Shown here: positions 1 to 7,252 of the stretch, in pieces
Layout of the letters: the number at the start of each line of letters is the position of its first letter
Numbering within the stretch: position 1 is the stretch's first letter
Source of the DNA: an uncultured Collinsella sp.
GTDB lineage: Bacteria > Actinomycetota > Coriobacteriia > Coriobacteriales > Coriobacteriaceae
Length of the DNA stretch: 64,000 nucleotides
Direction of reading: 5' to 3'
NCBI GenBank assembly: GCA_902479075.1
Contig: CABSNK010000006.1
Location: 41,796 to 105,795 of the forward strand
Position numbers and translations under genes: made by a program
Notes under the pieces: generated by a model
Databases searched by the model: none
What the model was told of the DNA's origin: nothing
Seen by the model: the letters and a program-made list of their open reading frames with translations, nothing else

Positions 1-266
1 TGTGCCGGCACACCGGGCAGCACCTGCGCCACCACGGCATCGATGTAGGTCTGGTCGTCGCGCACGCCAGCGGCGATGATGCGATCGAGATCGTAGTCGT
101 AGGCGATGTCGATTGCGTACAGGTCATAGCCATCCGCGTAGCCGGTCAAGCGTTTGAGCGACGCGGCGGACTTGATTTGCTTGTGATAAACGATACCGGT
201 GGCAGCGGCAAGGCCGACGGCGACTCCCGCGACACCGCAGGTGATGGCAATGTTACGTGGCTTCAT
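1..266 (-). CDS. N-terminal part of a possible linear amide C-N hydrolase (choloylglycine hydrolase-like), cut by window edge
   Basis: Only the first 88 or so codons are present, reading off the left edge. The ATG is at 266-264. Residues 1-25 form a hydrophobic segment after a short basic start, so the product is probably exported or membrane-anchored. The next part has a Tyr-Asp-rich stretch (YDLYAIDIAYDYDLDRII) and ends with a VLPGVP motif. I recall this leader plus Tyr-Asp region from coriobacterial proteins of the linear amide C-N hydrolase (Ntn, choloylglycine hydrolase-like) family, but the catalytic cysteine would lie beyond the window, so the function is tentative. It is divergent from the M18 peptidase gene; the 161 bp between them must hold both promoters. 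Confidence 0.4.
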   Translation of the reverse strand, partial: MKPRNIAITCGVAGVAVGLAAATGIVYHKQIKSAASLKRLTGYADGYDLYAIDIAYDYDLDRIIAAGVRDDQTYIDAVVAQVLPGVPA

Positions 267-427
267 GACGGCTCCTCTCGTCCTGTTAGCGCAATTGTCG
301 CAAAAGGAGCGCGGGCATGATGGCTCAACTTGGTGAGTGGCGCGGAATTAAGCACGGAATGAAGAGTGCGGCGCTGGCGTGGCGGGGTATGCTGGAGGGG
401 ACCATCAACCCAGCGAAAGGGGAGAGC

Positions 428-1813
428 ATGACGGATCAGGAAACGCCCGAGCGCGCGCATGTGACGGCCGATGATATCGAGGCCGCCAACGACCTTATCG
501 ACTTTATCGAGGCATGCCCCAGCATGTTCCACACGGCGGCGACCATTATGGCCGAGCTCGACGAGGCGGGCTTTACCTACCTGCCCGAGAACGCGGCGTG
601 GGATATCGAGCCGGGCGGGCGTTATTACACGCAGCGCAACACTTCGAGCGTTGTTGCCTTTAAGGTGGGCGAGGACCTGGCTGCTACGTGGGGCGAGGAC
701 GGCGTTGCCGGCGACTATCATTTTCAACTGACGGCGTCGCACAGCGATTCGCCGACGTTTAAGGTCAAGGCCGTGCCCGAACTCGACGGCGCGGGCGAGA
801 CGCTGCGTCTGAATACCGAGGCCTACGGCGGCATGATCGACTATACCTGGTTCGATCGCCCGCTGGCGCTTGCGGGCCGTGTGTTGGTACGCGAGGGCGA
901 CCGTATTGAGAGCCGCCTGCTTGCCACCGAGCGCGAGGTCGCTATTATCCCGAGCCTTGCCATCCACATGAACCGCGGCGTTAACGAGGGCTTTGCTCCC
1001 AACCGAGCCGTCGACCTGTGCCCGCTCATCAGCGCCGGCGAGCTTAAACAGGGCGACTTTGATGCTCTGATCGCCGACGAGCTGGACGTTGAGCCCGAGC
1101 AGATTCTGGGTCGCGACCTGTTCCTGGTCAATCGTCAGGATGCGCGCATTTGGGGCTGGGCCGACGAGTTTATCTCGACGCCCAAGCTCGACGACCTGGC
1201 CTGCGCTTACACCTCGCTGCAGGCATTTTTGGGTTCCGAGAACGCGCACGACGTCTCGGTCTTCTGCTGCTTTGATAACGAGGAGGTTGGCTCCGAGACC
1301 AAGCAGGGCGCCATGTCGACGTTCTTGGCCGACGCGCTGCGCCGCATCAACGGATCGCTGGGCTTTGACGACGAGTCGTACCATCGCGCACTTGCCGCCT
1401 CGATGCTTGTGAGCTGCGACAACGCGCATTCCGTGCATCCCAACCACGCCGAGAAGTGCGATGCCCGCAACCAGGTTGTGCTCAACGGCGGCATCGTCAT
1501 CAAGGAAGCCGCCAACCAGCACTACTGCACCGATGCCTTTAGTCGCGCGGTGTTCCAGGCCATCTGCGATGACGCCGACGTGCCCACGCAGGCCTTTGCC
1601 AACAAGAGCGATATGGCCGGCGGCTCCACGCTCGGCAATCTGTCCAATATGCAGGCGAGCATGCATGCCGTGGACGTGGGCCTGCCGCAGCTTGCCATGC
1701 ACTCGAGCTACGAGACCGGCGGCGTGCGCGACGTGATGTACGCTATCCGCGCCCTCACGGCCTTTTACGAGCGCGACCTCCATATCAACGGAGCCGAAAG
1801 CGTGGAGCTCTAA
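428..1813 (+). CDS. M18 family aminopeptidase
   Basis: 461-residue cytosolic zinc aminopeptidase of the M18 (aspartyl/ApeB-like) family, removing N-terminal residues from peptides. Metal and catalytic motifs are all visible: HSDSPTFKVK near the N-terminus, LDDLACAYTSL, the FDNEEVGSETKQGA Glu-Glu motif, DNAHSVHPNH, and a C-terminal HSSYETGG. Length fits the family. The in-frame reading extends upstream to 317, but the ATG at 428 is preceded by an AAAGGGGAGAG ribosome-binding site and starts where family homology would begin (MTDQETPERAHV). A REP-like palindrome begins directly at the stop codon and a rho-independent terminator follows at 1901. Confidence 0.93.
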   Translation: MTDQETPERAHVTADDIEAANDLIDFIEACPSMFHTAATIMAELDEAGFTYLPENAAWDIEPGGRYYTQRNTSSVVAFKVGEDLAATWGEDGVAGDYHFQLTASHSDSPTFKVKAVPELDGAGETLRLNTEAYGGMIDYTWFDRPLALAGRVLVREGDRIESRLLATEREVAIIPSLAIHMNRGVNEGFAPNRAVDLCPLISAGELKQGDFDALIADELDVEPEQILGRDLFLVNRQDARIWGWADEFISTPKLDDLACAYTSLQAFLGSENAHDVSVFCCFDNEEVGSETKQGAMSTFLADALRRINGSLGFDDESYHRALAASMLVSCDNAHSVHPNHAEKCDARNQVVLNGGIVIKEAANQHYCTDAFSRAVFQAICDDADVPTQAFANKSDMAGGSTLGNLSNMQASMHAVDVGLPQLAMHSSYETGGVRDVMYAIRALTAFYERDLHINGAESVEL

Positions 1814-1865
1814 AACCTGCCAAAAAGGGACAGGTTCATTTTGGCAGGTTTTATCTGGGCAAATG
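1812..1865 (+). repeat. REP-like palindrome, copy 1
   Basis: Arms AAAACCTGCCAAAA and TTTTGGCAGGTTTT enclose AGGGACAGGTTCA, followed by the tail TATCTGGGCAAA. The same unit recurs near 4084, 14056, 39931 (inverted) and 44807. It begins at the stop codon of the M18 peptidase gene. Confidence 0.85.
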
Positions 1866-1900
1866 CAAAGGATGAAACCGAACTAGATTGGTGATGCGTA

Positions 1901-1934
1901 GCCGCCGAGGTGCAATGTGCCTCGGCGGCTTTTT
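1901..1934 (+). terminator. Rho-independent terminator after M18 peptidase
   Basis: A perfect 10-bp stem GCCGCCGAGG / CCTCGGCGGC closes a 9-nt loop and runs into TTTTT. Confidence 0.9.
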
Positions 1935-2030
1935 GTGCACGGAGCACGGCTAATACTTATTTATTGCTATACATGCTTTACGTATTTACCATAGAGTTTT
2001 ATGATAATTATAAAGTATTAAGGAGGGGTT

Positions 2031-2411
2031 ATGACCACAACAGCCGCTCAGATCAACGTACGTCTCGATGCCGATCTTAAAAGGAGTGGGGACGCCGCTC
2101 TCTCCAGGGCCGGTATGACGCCGAGCCAAGCAGTGCGAGCGCTCTGGCAGCTTGCAGCGTCGCTGGCCGATCGCCCCGGTGCGCTCGAGGATATCCTGCT
2201 GCCCAATCGTGCCCGGGCGGAACAGCGCGAGCGCGAAAAGGCCGCCAAACGTAAGCTCGAGCTCATGGATCAGGGGTCGAAGCTGTTCGCTGCCGCTTGC
2301 CGTGAGTCGGGAATCGATCTGGTTAGGGCTCAGCCATCGGACGACGAAGAGCTCAAACGGAATGCCTATGCGGATCGCTATGGCGAGGAGATGAGCTGGC
2401 TCTATGAGTGA
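2031..2411 (+). CDS. RelB/DinJ-like ribbon-helix-helix antitoxin
   Basis: 126-residue protein. Residues 1-45 (QINVRLDADLKRSGDAAL, then MTPSQAVRALWQ) match the ribbon-helix-helix DNA-binding fold of RelB/DinJ antitoxins, which bind their own promoter and the cognate toxin. The remainder is a charged helical tail (REREKAAKRKLELMD), expected to wrap the toxin. A strong AGGAGGGG site lies 1 nt before the ATG region. The 3' end overlaps the PIN-domain gene by 8 bp, the typical layout of a translationally coupled type II toxin-antitoxin pair. Pairing of a RelB-type antitoxin with a PIN toxin is a less common combination. Confidence 0.82.
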   Translation: MTTTAAQINVRLDADLKRSGDAALSRAGMTPSQAVRALWQLAASLADRPGALEDILLPNRARAEQREREKAAKRKLELMDQGSKLFAAACRESGIDLVRAQPSDDEELKRNAYADRYGEEMSWLYE

Positions 2412-2895
2412 GAATCCTAAGCGCATCTTGGTTGACACCAACGTGTGGCTTGATTATTTCATCCCTTCACGACGCGGTCGTTCGGCGGCAATTGAGTTTT
2501 TGCGTGATGCGTGTACGGCTCAGGCTGAGCTGATGTATGCGGCGACATCGTCCAAAGACCTGTTCTATTTGATTTCGAGCGAACATAAGGCGTGGTATCG
2601 GCGCGAGCATGGCTCGCTATCCCAAGATGCCGCCGTGGCGGCGACATCACTTGCATGGGATTGCCTCGACGTGTTGTCGCAACTTGCCACGCCGGTACCC
2701 TGCGACCTGAGTGACATATGGATGGCGAGCAAGCAGCGTAATCTCCATAGCGATTACGAAGACGATTTAATCATCGCTGCGACAATGCGCGCAAAGGCAG
2801 ATCTCCTGGTCACCAACGATGCCAAACTCTGTTCACACGCACCCGTCGCAGCAATGAGCGTAGAAGACGCAAAGAATTACTTAGCAACGCTCTAA
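2404..2895 (+). CDS. PIN-domain ribonuclease toxin
   Basis: 163-residue PIN domain, predicted Mg-dependent RNase toxin. Acidic active-site positions are visible: Asp11 in LVDTNVWLDYF, the paired acids in SDYEDDLIIAATM (about 117-127), and the C-terminal VTNDAKL (136-142). The length is slightly above the usual 130-150 for VapC. The gene starts inside the end of the antitoxin gene (ATGAGTGA overlap), so the two are almost certainly one operon. A hairpin at 2969-2997 follows. Confidence 0.85.
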   Translation: MSENPKRILVDTNVWLDYFIPSRRGRSAAIEFLRDACTAQAELMYAATSSKDLFYLISSEHKAWYRREHGSLSQDAAVAATSLAWDCLDVLSQLATPVPCDLSDIWMASKQRNLHSDYEDDLIIAATMRAKADLLVTNDAKLCSHAPVAAMSVEDAKNYLATL

Positions 2896-2968
2896 CAATT
2901 TGAAGACCCCACAGGTTGAGCAAAAGTCAGCGAGAGCCTGCCGTTTGAGCCAAGGTGCCGTGAAATGA

Positions 2969-2997
2969 AAAGGCGCTGACCTTCTGGTCGCGCCTTT
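2969..2997. terminator. Stem-loop after toxin-antitoxin operon
   Basis: AAAGGCGC / GCGCCTTT with an inner GACC-TTCT-GGTC stem. It lacks a long T tract but has T and A runs on either side, so it could act in both directions between the convergent PIN and dehydrogenase genes. Confidence 0.55.
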
Positions 2998-3017
2998 GAA
3001 ATTGAACGGCAGATTGG

Positions 3018-3128
3018 CCAAACGGCGGGCTCGCAGCGTCGACCGGTCCGCCGTTCGTTAGAACGGCGGAACCCATGGGGCTCGCAGCGTCGAGGGGTTC
3101 CGGCGTTTGGTAAAACGGCGGAACAAGA
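3018..3128. repeat. Two degenerate 51-bp tandem units
   Basis: GCTCGCAGCGTCGA occurs at 3029 and again at 3080, each followed by a GGTYC-GGCGTT-type segment and AACGGCGGA. The unit repeats with a 51-bp period and ends at the 3' end of the convergent dehydrogenase gene. Confidence 0.6.
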
Positions 3129-4064
3129 TTAGTGCTCGATCCAACAACGTAAAGTTTCGCCGGCCTGCAGGTGACGCAGATTCTCCGCGGCAATGTCGAC
3201 GACGTTGTTGAGGGTGGCGGCTAGATGGAACCAGCCAGAGACGTGCGGTGTGATGAGCATGTTGGGCGCATCCCACAGCGGGCTTGTCGCGGGCAGGGGC
3301 TCGGGGTCGGTGACGTCGACCGCGGCGCCGGCGAGATGTCCCGACTCCAAGGCGGCAACCAAGTCGTCGGCGACCACAAGGTCGCCGCGGCCGCCGTTGG
3401 CAAAGAAGGCGCCCGGCTTCATCGCGGCGAAGAACTCGGCGTTCGCCAGGCCGCGGGTCTCGGGTGTGCTCGGCATAAAGGATGCGACGATGTCTGCCTC
3501 TGCCAGGCGCTCAGGTAGAGCGTCCATGCCGTCCATGTCCTCAAACACAATGGGGTAGACGAGTGGATGGCGCTTGATGCCGCGGACGTGCGCGCCCATG
3601 TTGCGGCAGAGCGTGGCAAAGTGGCCGCCAATGTCGCCCGCGCCCAGCACCAGCACGTTGGCATTTTTGAGCGAGGTAACCGGCCCCAAATCCTCCCAGC
3701 GATGCTCGCGCTGCAAGTCGTGATAGCCGGGCAGGCGCTTCATCATGGAAAGGACCATGGCAAACATGTGCTCGCTCACGGCCTGGCCGTAGGCGCCGAT
3801 CGAGCAAGACAGCTTGGCTTCAGCCGGCACGGTGCCGGCGGCCAAGTAATCGTCATAGCCGGCGGTCTGCAATTGCAACAGCTGGAGATGCTCGCATGCG
3901 GTAAGCAAGGCAGGGTCTATGTTGCCCAAGATTACGTCGGCGTTGGCGACCTGCTCACGCGTGATGGCGTCGGAGCTCGTGTAGATAAAGTCCTCGCCCG
4001 GAGCACTCGACTCAAGAATTGCGCGATGGCGGTCGTTGACGGGCAGCAAAACCAGGATGTTCAC
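3129..4064 (-). CDS. D-2-hydroxyacid dehydrogenase, NAD(P)-dependent
   Basis: 311-residue D-isomer-specific 2-hydroxyacid dehydrogenase, interconverting 2-oxoacids and D-2-hydroxyacids in the cytosol. The Rossmann motif GAGDIG is at 141-146. The catalytic triad is Arg226 (NGGRGDLVV), Glu255 (TDPEPLP) and His274 (TPHVSG). The substrate cannot be read from sequence; it groups with the PGDH-like clade rather than with D-lactate dehydrogenase, as there is no long C-terminal regulatory domain. The start ATG at 4064 is the first in frame. A REP-like element lies directly upstream. Confidence 0.88.
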   Translation of the reverse strand: MNILVLLPVNDRHRAILESSAPGEDFIYTSSDAITREQVANADVILGNIDPALLTACEHLQLLQLQTAGYDDYLAAGTVPAEAKLSCSIGAYGQAVSEHMFAMVLSMMKRLPGYHDLQREHRWEDLGPVTSLKNANVLVLGAGDIGGHFATLCRNMGAHVRGIKRHPLVYPIVFEDMDGMDALPERLAEADIVASFMPSTPETRGLANAEFFAAMKPGAFFANGGRGDLVVADDLVAALESGHLAGAAVDVTDPEPLPATSPLWDAPNMLITPHVSGWFHLAATLNNVVDIAAENLRHLQAGETLRCWIEH

Positions 4065-4083
4065 AAGCAGTCATCTCCGCTCA

Positions 4084-4135
4084 GCCTGCCAAAAAAGGAC
4101 AGGTTTATTTTGGCAGGTTTTATCAGGCAAAACGT
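4084..4135 (+). repeat. REP-like palindrome, copy 2
   Basis: CCTGCCAAAA / TTTTGGCAGG arms around AAGGACAGGTTTA, then TTTTATCAGGCAAAACGTT. It sits between the dehydrogenase start and the methionine aminopeptidase stop. Confidence 0.85.
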
Positions 4136-4193
4136 TCAAATAAAACGCCGGATGCAAAGCGGGTTTGCCCGTCAGCATCCGGCGCATCTGCGG

Positions 4194-5081
4194 CTACCAA
4201 CTCAGCAGCTCGTAGCCGTCCTCGGTCACCACGAGCTGTACCTCGCACTGGGCCGAGTCGCTGCCGTCCTTGGTGCGCACACACCAGCCATCGCCCTTGC
4301 TGATCTTGATGTCGGGCGCTCCGGCGTTGACCATGGGCTCGATGGTAAAGACCATGCCCGGGGCCATAATGGTGTCCACATCGGGCGCCTCGGTGGTAAA
4401 GCCTACAAACGGGTCCTCGTGGAACTCCTTGCCAATGCCGTGTCCGCCGTACTCGCGCACCACGCTAAAACCGGCGTCCTCGACCGTCTTTTGCACGGCC
4501 TCGGCCATAACGGACAGCGGAAGCCATGGCTTGACGGCTGCCAGGCCCGCCTCCACGCTGGCGCGGGTGACCTCGACCAGGCGCTGGCGCTCGGCAGAGA
4601 CCTTGCCGATGCAGAACATGCGGCTCGAGTCGCTAAAGTAGCCGTCTAGGATCGTGGAGCAGTCGACGTTGATGATGTCGCCCTCGTGCAGCACGTCCGT
4701 ATCGCAGGGGATACCGTGACAGACCACATCATTGATCGAGGTGCATACGCTCTTGGGGTAGCCCTCGTAGTTGAGGTCGGCCGGCGTGCCGCCGTGCTCG
4801 ACGGTGTAGTCGTAGATCATCTGGTCGATCTGGTTGGTGGTCATGCCCGCGGCGATGTGCTCGCCTACGTAATCGAGCACGCCCACGTTGATGGCGGCCG
4901 AGCGCTTGATGCCCTCGATATCGGCGGGCGTCTTGTAGAGCGTGCGGGGCAGAACCTCCCAGCCCTCTTCCCACAAGCGCTCAAGGCGCTCATCAAAGGT
5001 GCTATGGCATTTCTTATATTTTTTGCCGCTGCCGCACCAGCAAGCGTCGTTGCGGCCGGGCACGGGTCCTTTGTCAAACAT
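4194..5081 (-). CDS. map: Type I methionine aminopeptidase with N-terminal SEC-C zinc motif
   Basis: 295-residue methionyl aminopeptidase, which removes initiator Met from nascent proteins. Metal ligands are Asp140, Asp151, His214, Glu248 and Glu280, with His122 (CHGIP) in the pocket. Residues 9-26 form an SEC-C zinc-binding motif (GRNDACWCGSGKKYKKCH; Cys14, Cys16, Cys25, His26), which in other proteins contacts the ribosome or SecB. Residues following Glu280 read CEVQLVV rather than the common EHT, still compatible with activity. The start ATG is preceded by GGAAG. The gene stands alone, not in the usual adk-map-infA cluster. Confidence 0.93.
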   Translation of the reverse strand: MFDKGPVPGRNDACWCGSGKKYKKCHSTFDERLERLWEEGWEVLPRTLYKTPADIEGIKRSAAINVGVLDYVGEHIAAGMTTNQIDQMIYDYTVEHGGTPADLNYEGYPKSVCTSINDVVCHGIPCDTDVLHEGDIINVDCSTILDGYFSDSSRMFCIGKVSAERQRLVEVTRASVEAGLAAVKPWLPLSVMAEAVQKTVEDAGFSVVREYGGHGIGKEFHEDPFVGFTTEAPDVDTIMAPGMVFTIEPMVNAGAPDIKISKGDGWCVRTKDGSDSAQCEVQLVVTEDGYELLSW

Positions 5082-5133
5082 GGCTAACTTCCTTTCATCC
5101 GCAGCTAGTATAGCCCACCCACGCGTCTATAAA

Positions 5134-5200
5134 AGTTGCGGTGATATAGTTCCGATTTAAGCGGTTTAACAGCACAAATAGGAACTATATCACCGCAACT
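5134..5200. repeat. TGCGGTGA-family long hairpin, copy 1
   Basis: A perfect 20-bp inverted repeat (AGTTGCGGTGATATAGTTCC and its complement) with a 27-nt loop. A second, 18/20-matched copy lies at 50892-50958. It occupies most of the gap between map and the radical SAM gene. Confidence 0.85.
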
Positions 5201-5241
5201 GATGGGGCGGGATGGCGGGCACTGGCTGCTGCGTGGTTTTG

Positions 5242-6018
5242 CTAGTAGCTCACCTGGCAGGGGATGCCGAGGGCGCGCATGCGTGCGGCAATCGTGTCGA
5301 GTACCTCGGGCGCCGCTTTGGCAAGGCCGGCGACCGGTGTCTCGCGCGCCACCGTGTAAATGGTCGCCTCCTGCGGGCGAATGCGCTCGAGCGCCGCGAG
5401 CCAAGGGCCGACGTACTCCTCGCCGGTGTTATCGAGAGACTTGCCTCGGTACTCGCCGCTCAAAAACATCGTCTGGATAATGACGTGGCCGTTAAAGCTC
5501 GCGAACGTTTCGATCTGGTGCTCTACATCGTAGGGGCCAACGGGCTGGTCGAGCAGCTGGATAAAAGCCGGGTCGACCGTATCGAGCTTGAGGATGTTGT
5601 CGTCGACCATCATGAGCGCATCGTGTACCTGGGGACGGTCGGCGCGCGTGCCGTTGGAAAGCACGGCAATCTTGGTGTTTGGGGCCAGCTCGTCGCGCAG
5701 CGCGACGGCGCCGGCGATGGCCTGCGGAAACTCCGGTGCGGCGGTGGGCTCGCCGTTGCCTGCGAAGGTGATTACATCGGGGAGCTCGCCCTCGGCTGCC
5801 ATCTCGCGCAGCTTTACCTCGAGCGCGTCGAGTACCACGGCAGCTATGTTGTACGGCTCATGGCAGGGGCGCTCAGCGTTGAGACCGTTTTCGCAGTAAA
5901 TGCAGTCGAACGTGCAGATTTTGCCGCTGGCCGGCATCATGTTGACGCCGAGCGAAAGGCCCAGGCGACGGCTGCGAACGGGCCCAAAGATAGGGCTGGC
6001 ATTTAAAAACGTAGACAT
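5242..6018 (-). CDS. Radical SAM protein
   Basis: 258-residue radical SAM enzyme. The CTFDCIYC motif (Cys35, Cys39, Cys42) binds the [4Fe-4S]-SAM cluster, followed by GNGEPT and further TIM-barrel elements. It resembles the Fe-S oxidoreductase group COG0731, related to wybutosine-type radical SAM proteins, but the substrate is unknown. Reading could extend upstream, yet GAGGAG lies 9 nt before the ATG at 6018 (MSTFLNAS) and homology begins there; an ATG two codons earlier (6024) is possible. It is divergent from the alpha/beta hydrolase gene. Confidence 0.85.
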   Translation of the reverse strand: MSTFLNASPIFGPVRSRRLGLSLGVNMMPASGKICTFDCIYCENGLNAERPCHEPYNIAAVVLDALEVKLREMAAEGELPDVITFAGNGEPTAAPEFPQAIAGAVALRDELAPNTKIAVLSNGTRADRPQVHDALMMVDDNILKLDTVDPAFIQLLDQPVGPYDVEHQIETFASFNGHVIIQTMFLSGEYRGKSLDNTGEEYVGPWLAALERIRPQEATIYTVARETPVAGLAKAAPEVLDTIAARMRALGIPCQVSY

Positions 6019-6243
6019 AGGCATATGCTCCTCAAGACAATTGTGCCTAAGCATAGCATCGGCTCCAAAGCAAGGTGTGGGCTCTTGCTTTACAAGTTTC
6101 GTTTTTTCACGTCGCTCATTATGCGGTGCCATGAAAAGTCTCGGGTCAGGTACAGTTAATCTGTTAACAAGGCGTAAGGCAATGCAGGCCCATCCAACCG
6201 TACCGATGTGCAACTGGATGGGCGTTGATGATGGGGGCACAAC

Positions 6244-7041
6244 ATGGATTTTACGGTCGAGAATGCGGGCACTACGATCGCCTGCCGCGAGTATGCCGGC
6301 CCGGTTGTATCGTCCGATGCACCTGCCTTGGTGTGCGTGCACGGTGCCTGCGTCGACGGCGTCTTTTTTGACGCCATCGCCCGCGAGCTCGCCTGTGACT
6401 ATCGCGTCATTACCTACGACCGCCGCGGTTGCGGCGAGAGCGGCGACGCTGCAGACGGACGCTACGACCTCGCCGTCCAGGCTGCCGACCTGCAGGCCGT
6501 TATCGAGCATATTGGCACTTCGGCAAACGTGCTCGCGCACAGTGCCGGTACGCTGGTGACGCTGGAGCTTCTCCGTGCAAACCCCACCATAATCTCGCGT
6601 GCGATTCTGCATGAACCCGCCGTGACGGATGAGGGTGCCGGTCTGGGCGCGGCCCCGGTTTTGCTCGAGATGATCGCCGCGGGAAAGGTCTCCAGGGCAT
6701 TACGGGCCTTCCTGGGTGCCATCGGCGATTCGGACCCTGAGGCCCCCAAGTTAACCGAGGCAGAAGCCAAGCATGCCCTGCGCAACGGCCGCGGCTTCAT
6801 GGCAAACGAATACGGGATTACTATGACCTGCGTTCCCGATTGGGATAGCGTTCGTGCGTCGAAAACGGTGGCCGCCGTGCTCCTGGGCGAGCTCTCGATT
6901 GGCACGCCTCGCGAGGCGGGCACGAGGGTGGCGGCTGAGCTTTTGGACTGTCCACTCGTAACGGTTCCCGGCGCGCACAACGGCCTGCGCGATCGCCCGG
7001 CAGCGGCTGCCCAGACTGTCCGTGGCATCCTGGGGTTCTAG
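6244..7041 (+). CDS. Alpha/beta fold hydrolase
   Basis: 265-residue single-domain serine hydrolase. It has the oxyanion-hole motif VHGACVDG (32-39), the nucleophile elbow AHSAGT with Ser100, an acidic residue within the cap/core region, and His245 (PGAHNGLRD) as the catalytic base. There is no signal peptide, so it is cytosolic. The substrate cannot be inferred. It is a single gene, divergent from the radical SAM gene, with a 211-bp gap to the signalling gene downstream. Confidence 0.85.
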   Translation: MDFTVENAGTTIACREYAGPVVSSDAPALVCVHGACVDGVFFDAIARELACDYRVITYDRRGCGESGDAADGRYDLAVQAADLQAVIEHIGTSANVLAHSAGTLVTLELLRANPTIISRAILHEPAVTDEGAGLGAAPVLLEMIAAGKVSRALRAFLGAIGDSDPEAPKLTEAEAKHALRNGRGFMANEYGITMTCVPDWDSVRASKTVAAVLLGELSIGTPREAGTRVAAELLDCPLVTVPGAHNGLRDRPAAAAQTVRGILGF

Positions 7042-7252
7042 CACTCGCAATAGCCAAAGCAGCCTTCACCCGCAAACGTTTCGTCCGTGTTAACAAATGT
7101 GTTCAAAATCTCACGTCTGCGGCTTCAATCGCGCCGTCTGCCAACTCATAAAAATGTAACAGCATTTACGTGCTTACCTGCATCGGCAAGGTGTTACCCT
7201 TGTAACATTTGGAACCCACCGCTACCATGCGAAGCTATCGAAAGGGCCCCAT

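Noticed and set aside
263..1783. A long minus-strand frame opposite the M18 peptidase
   Set aside because: Shadow of the peptidase, whose catalytic motifs are complete.
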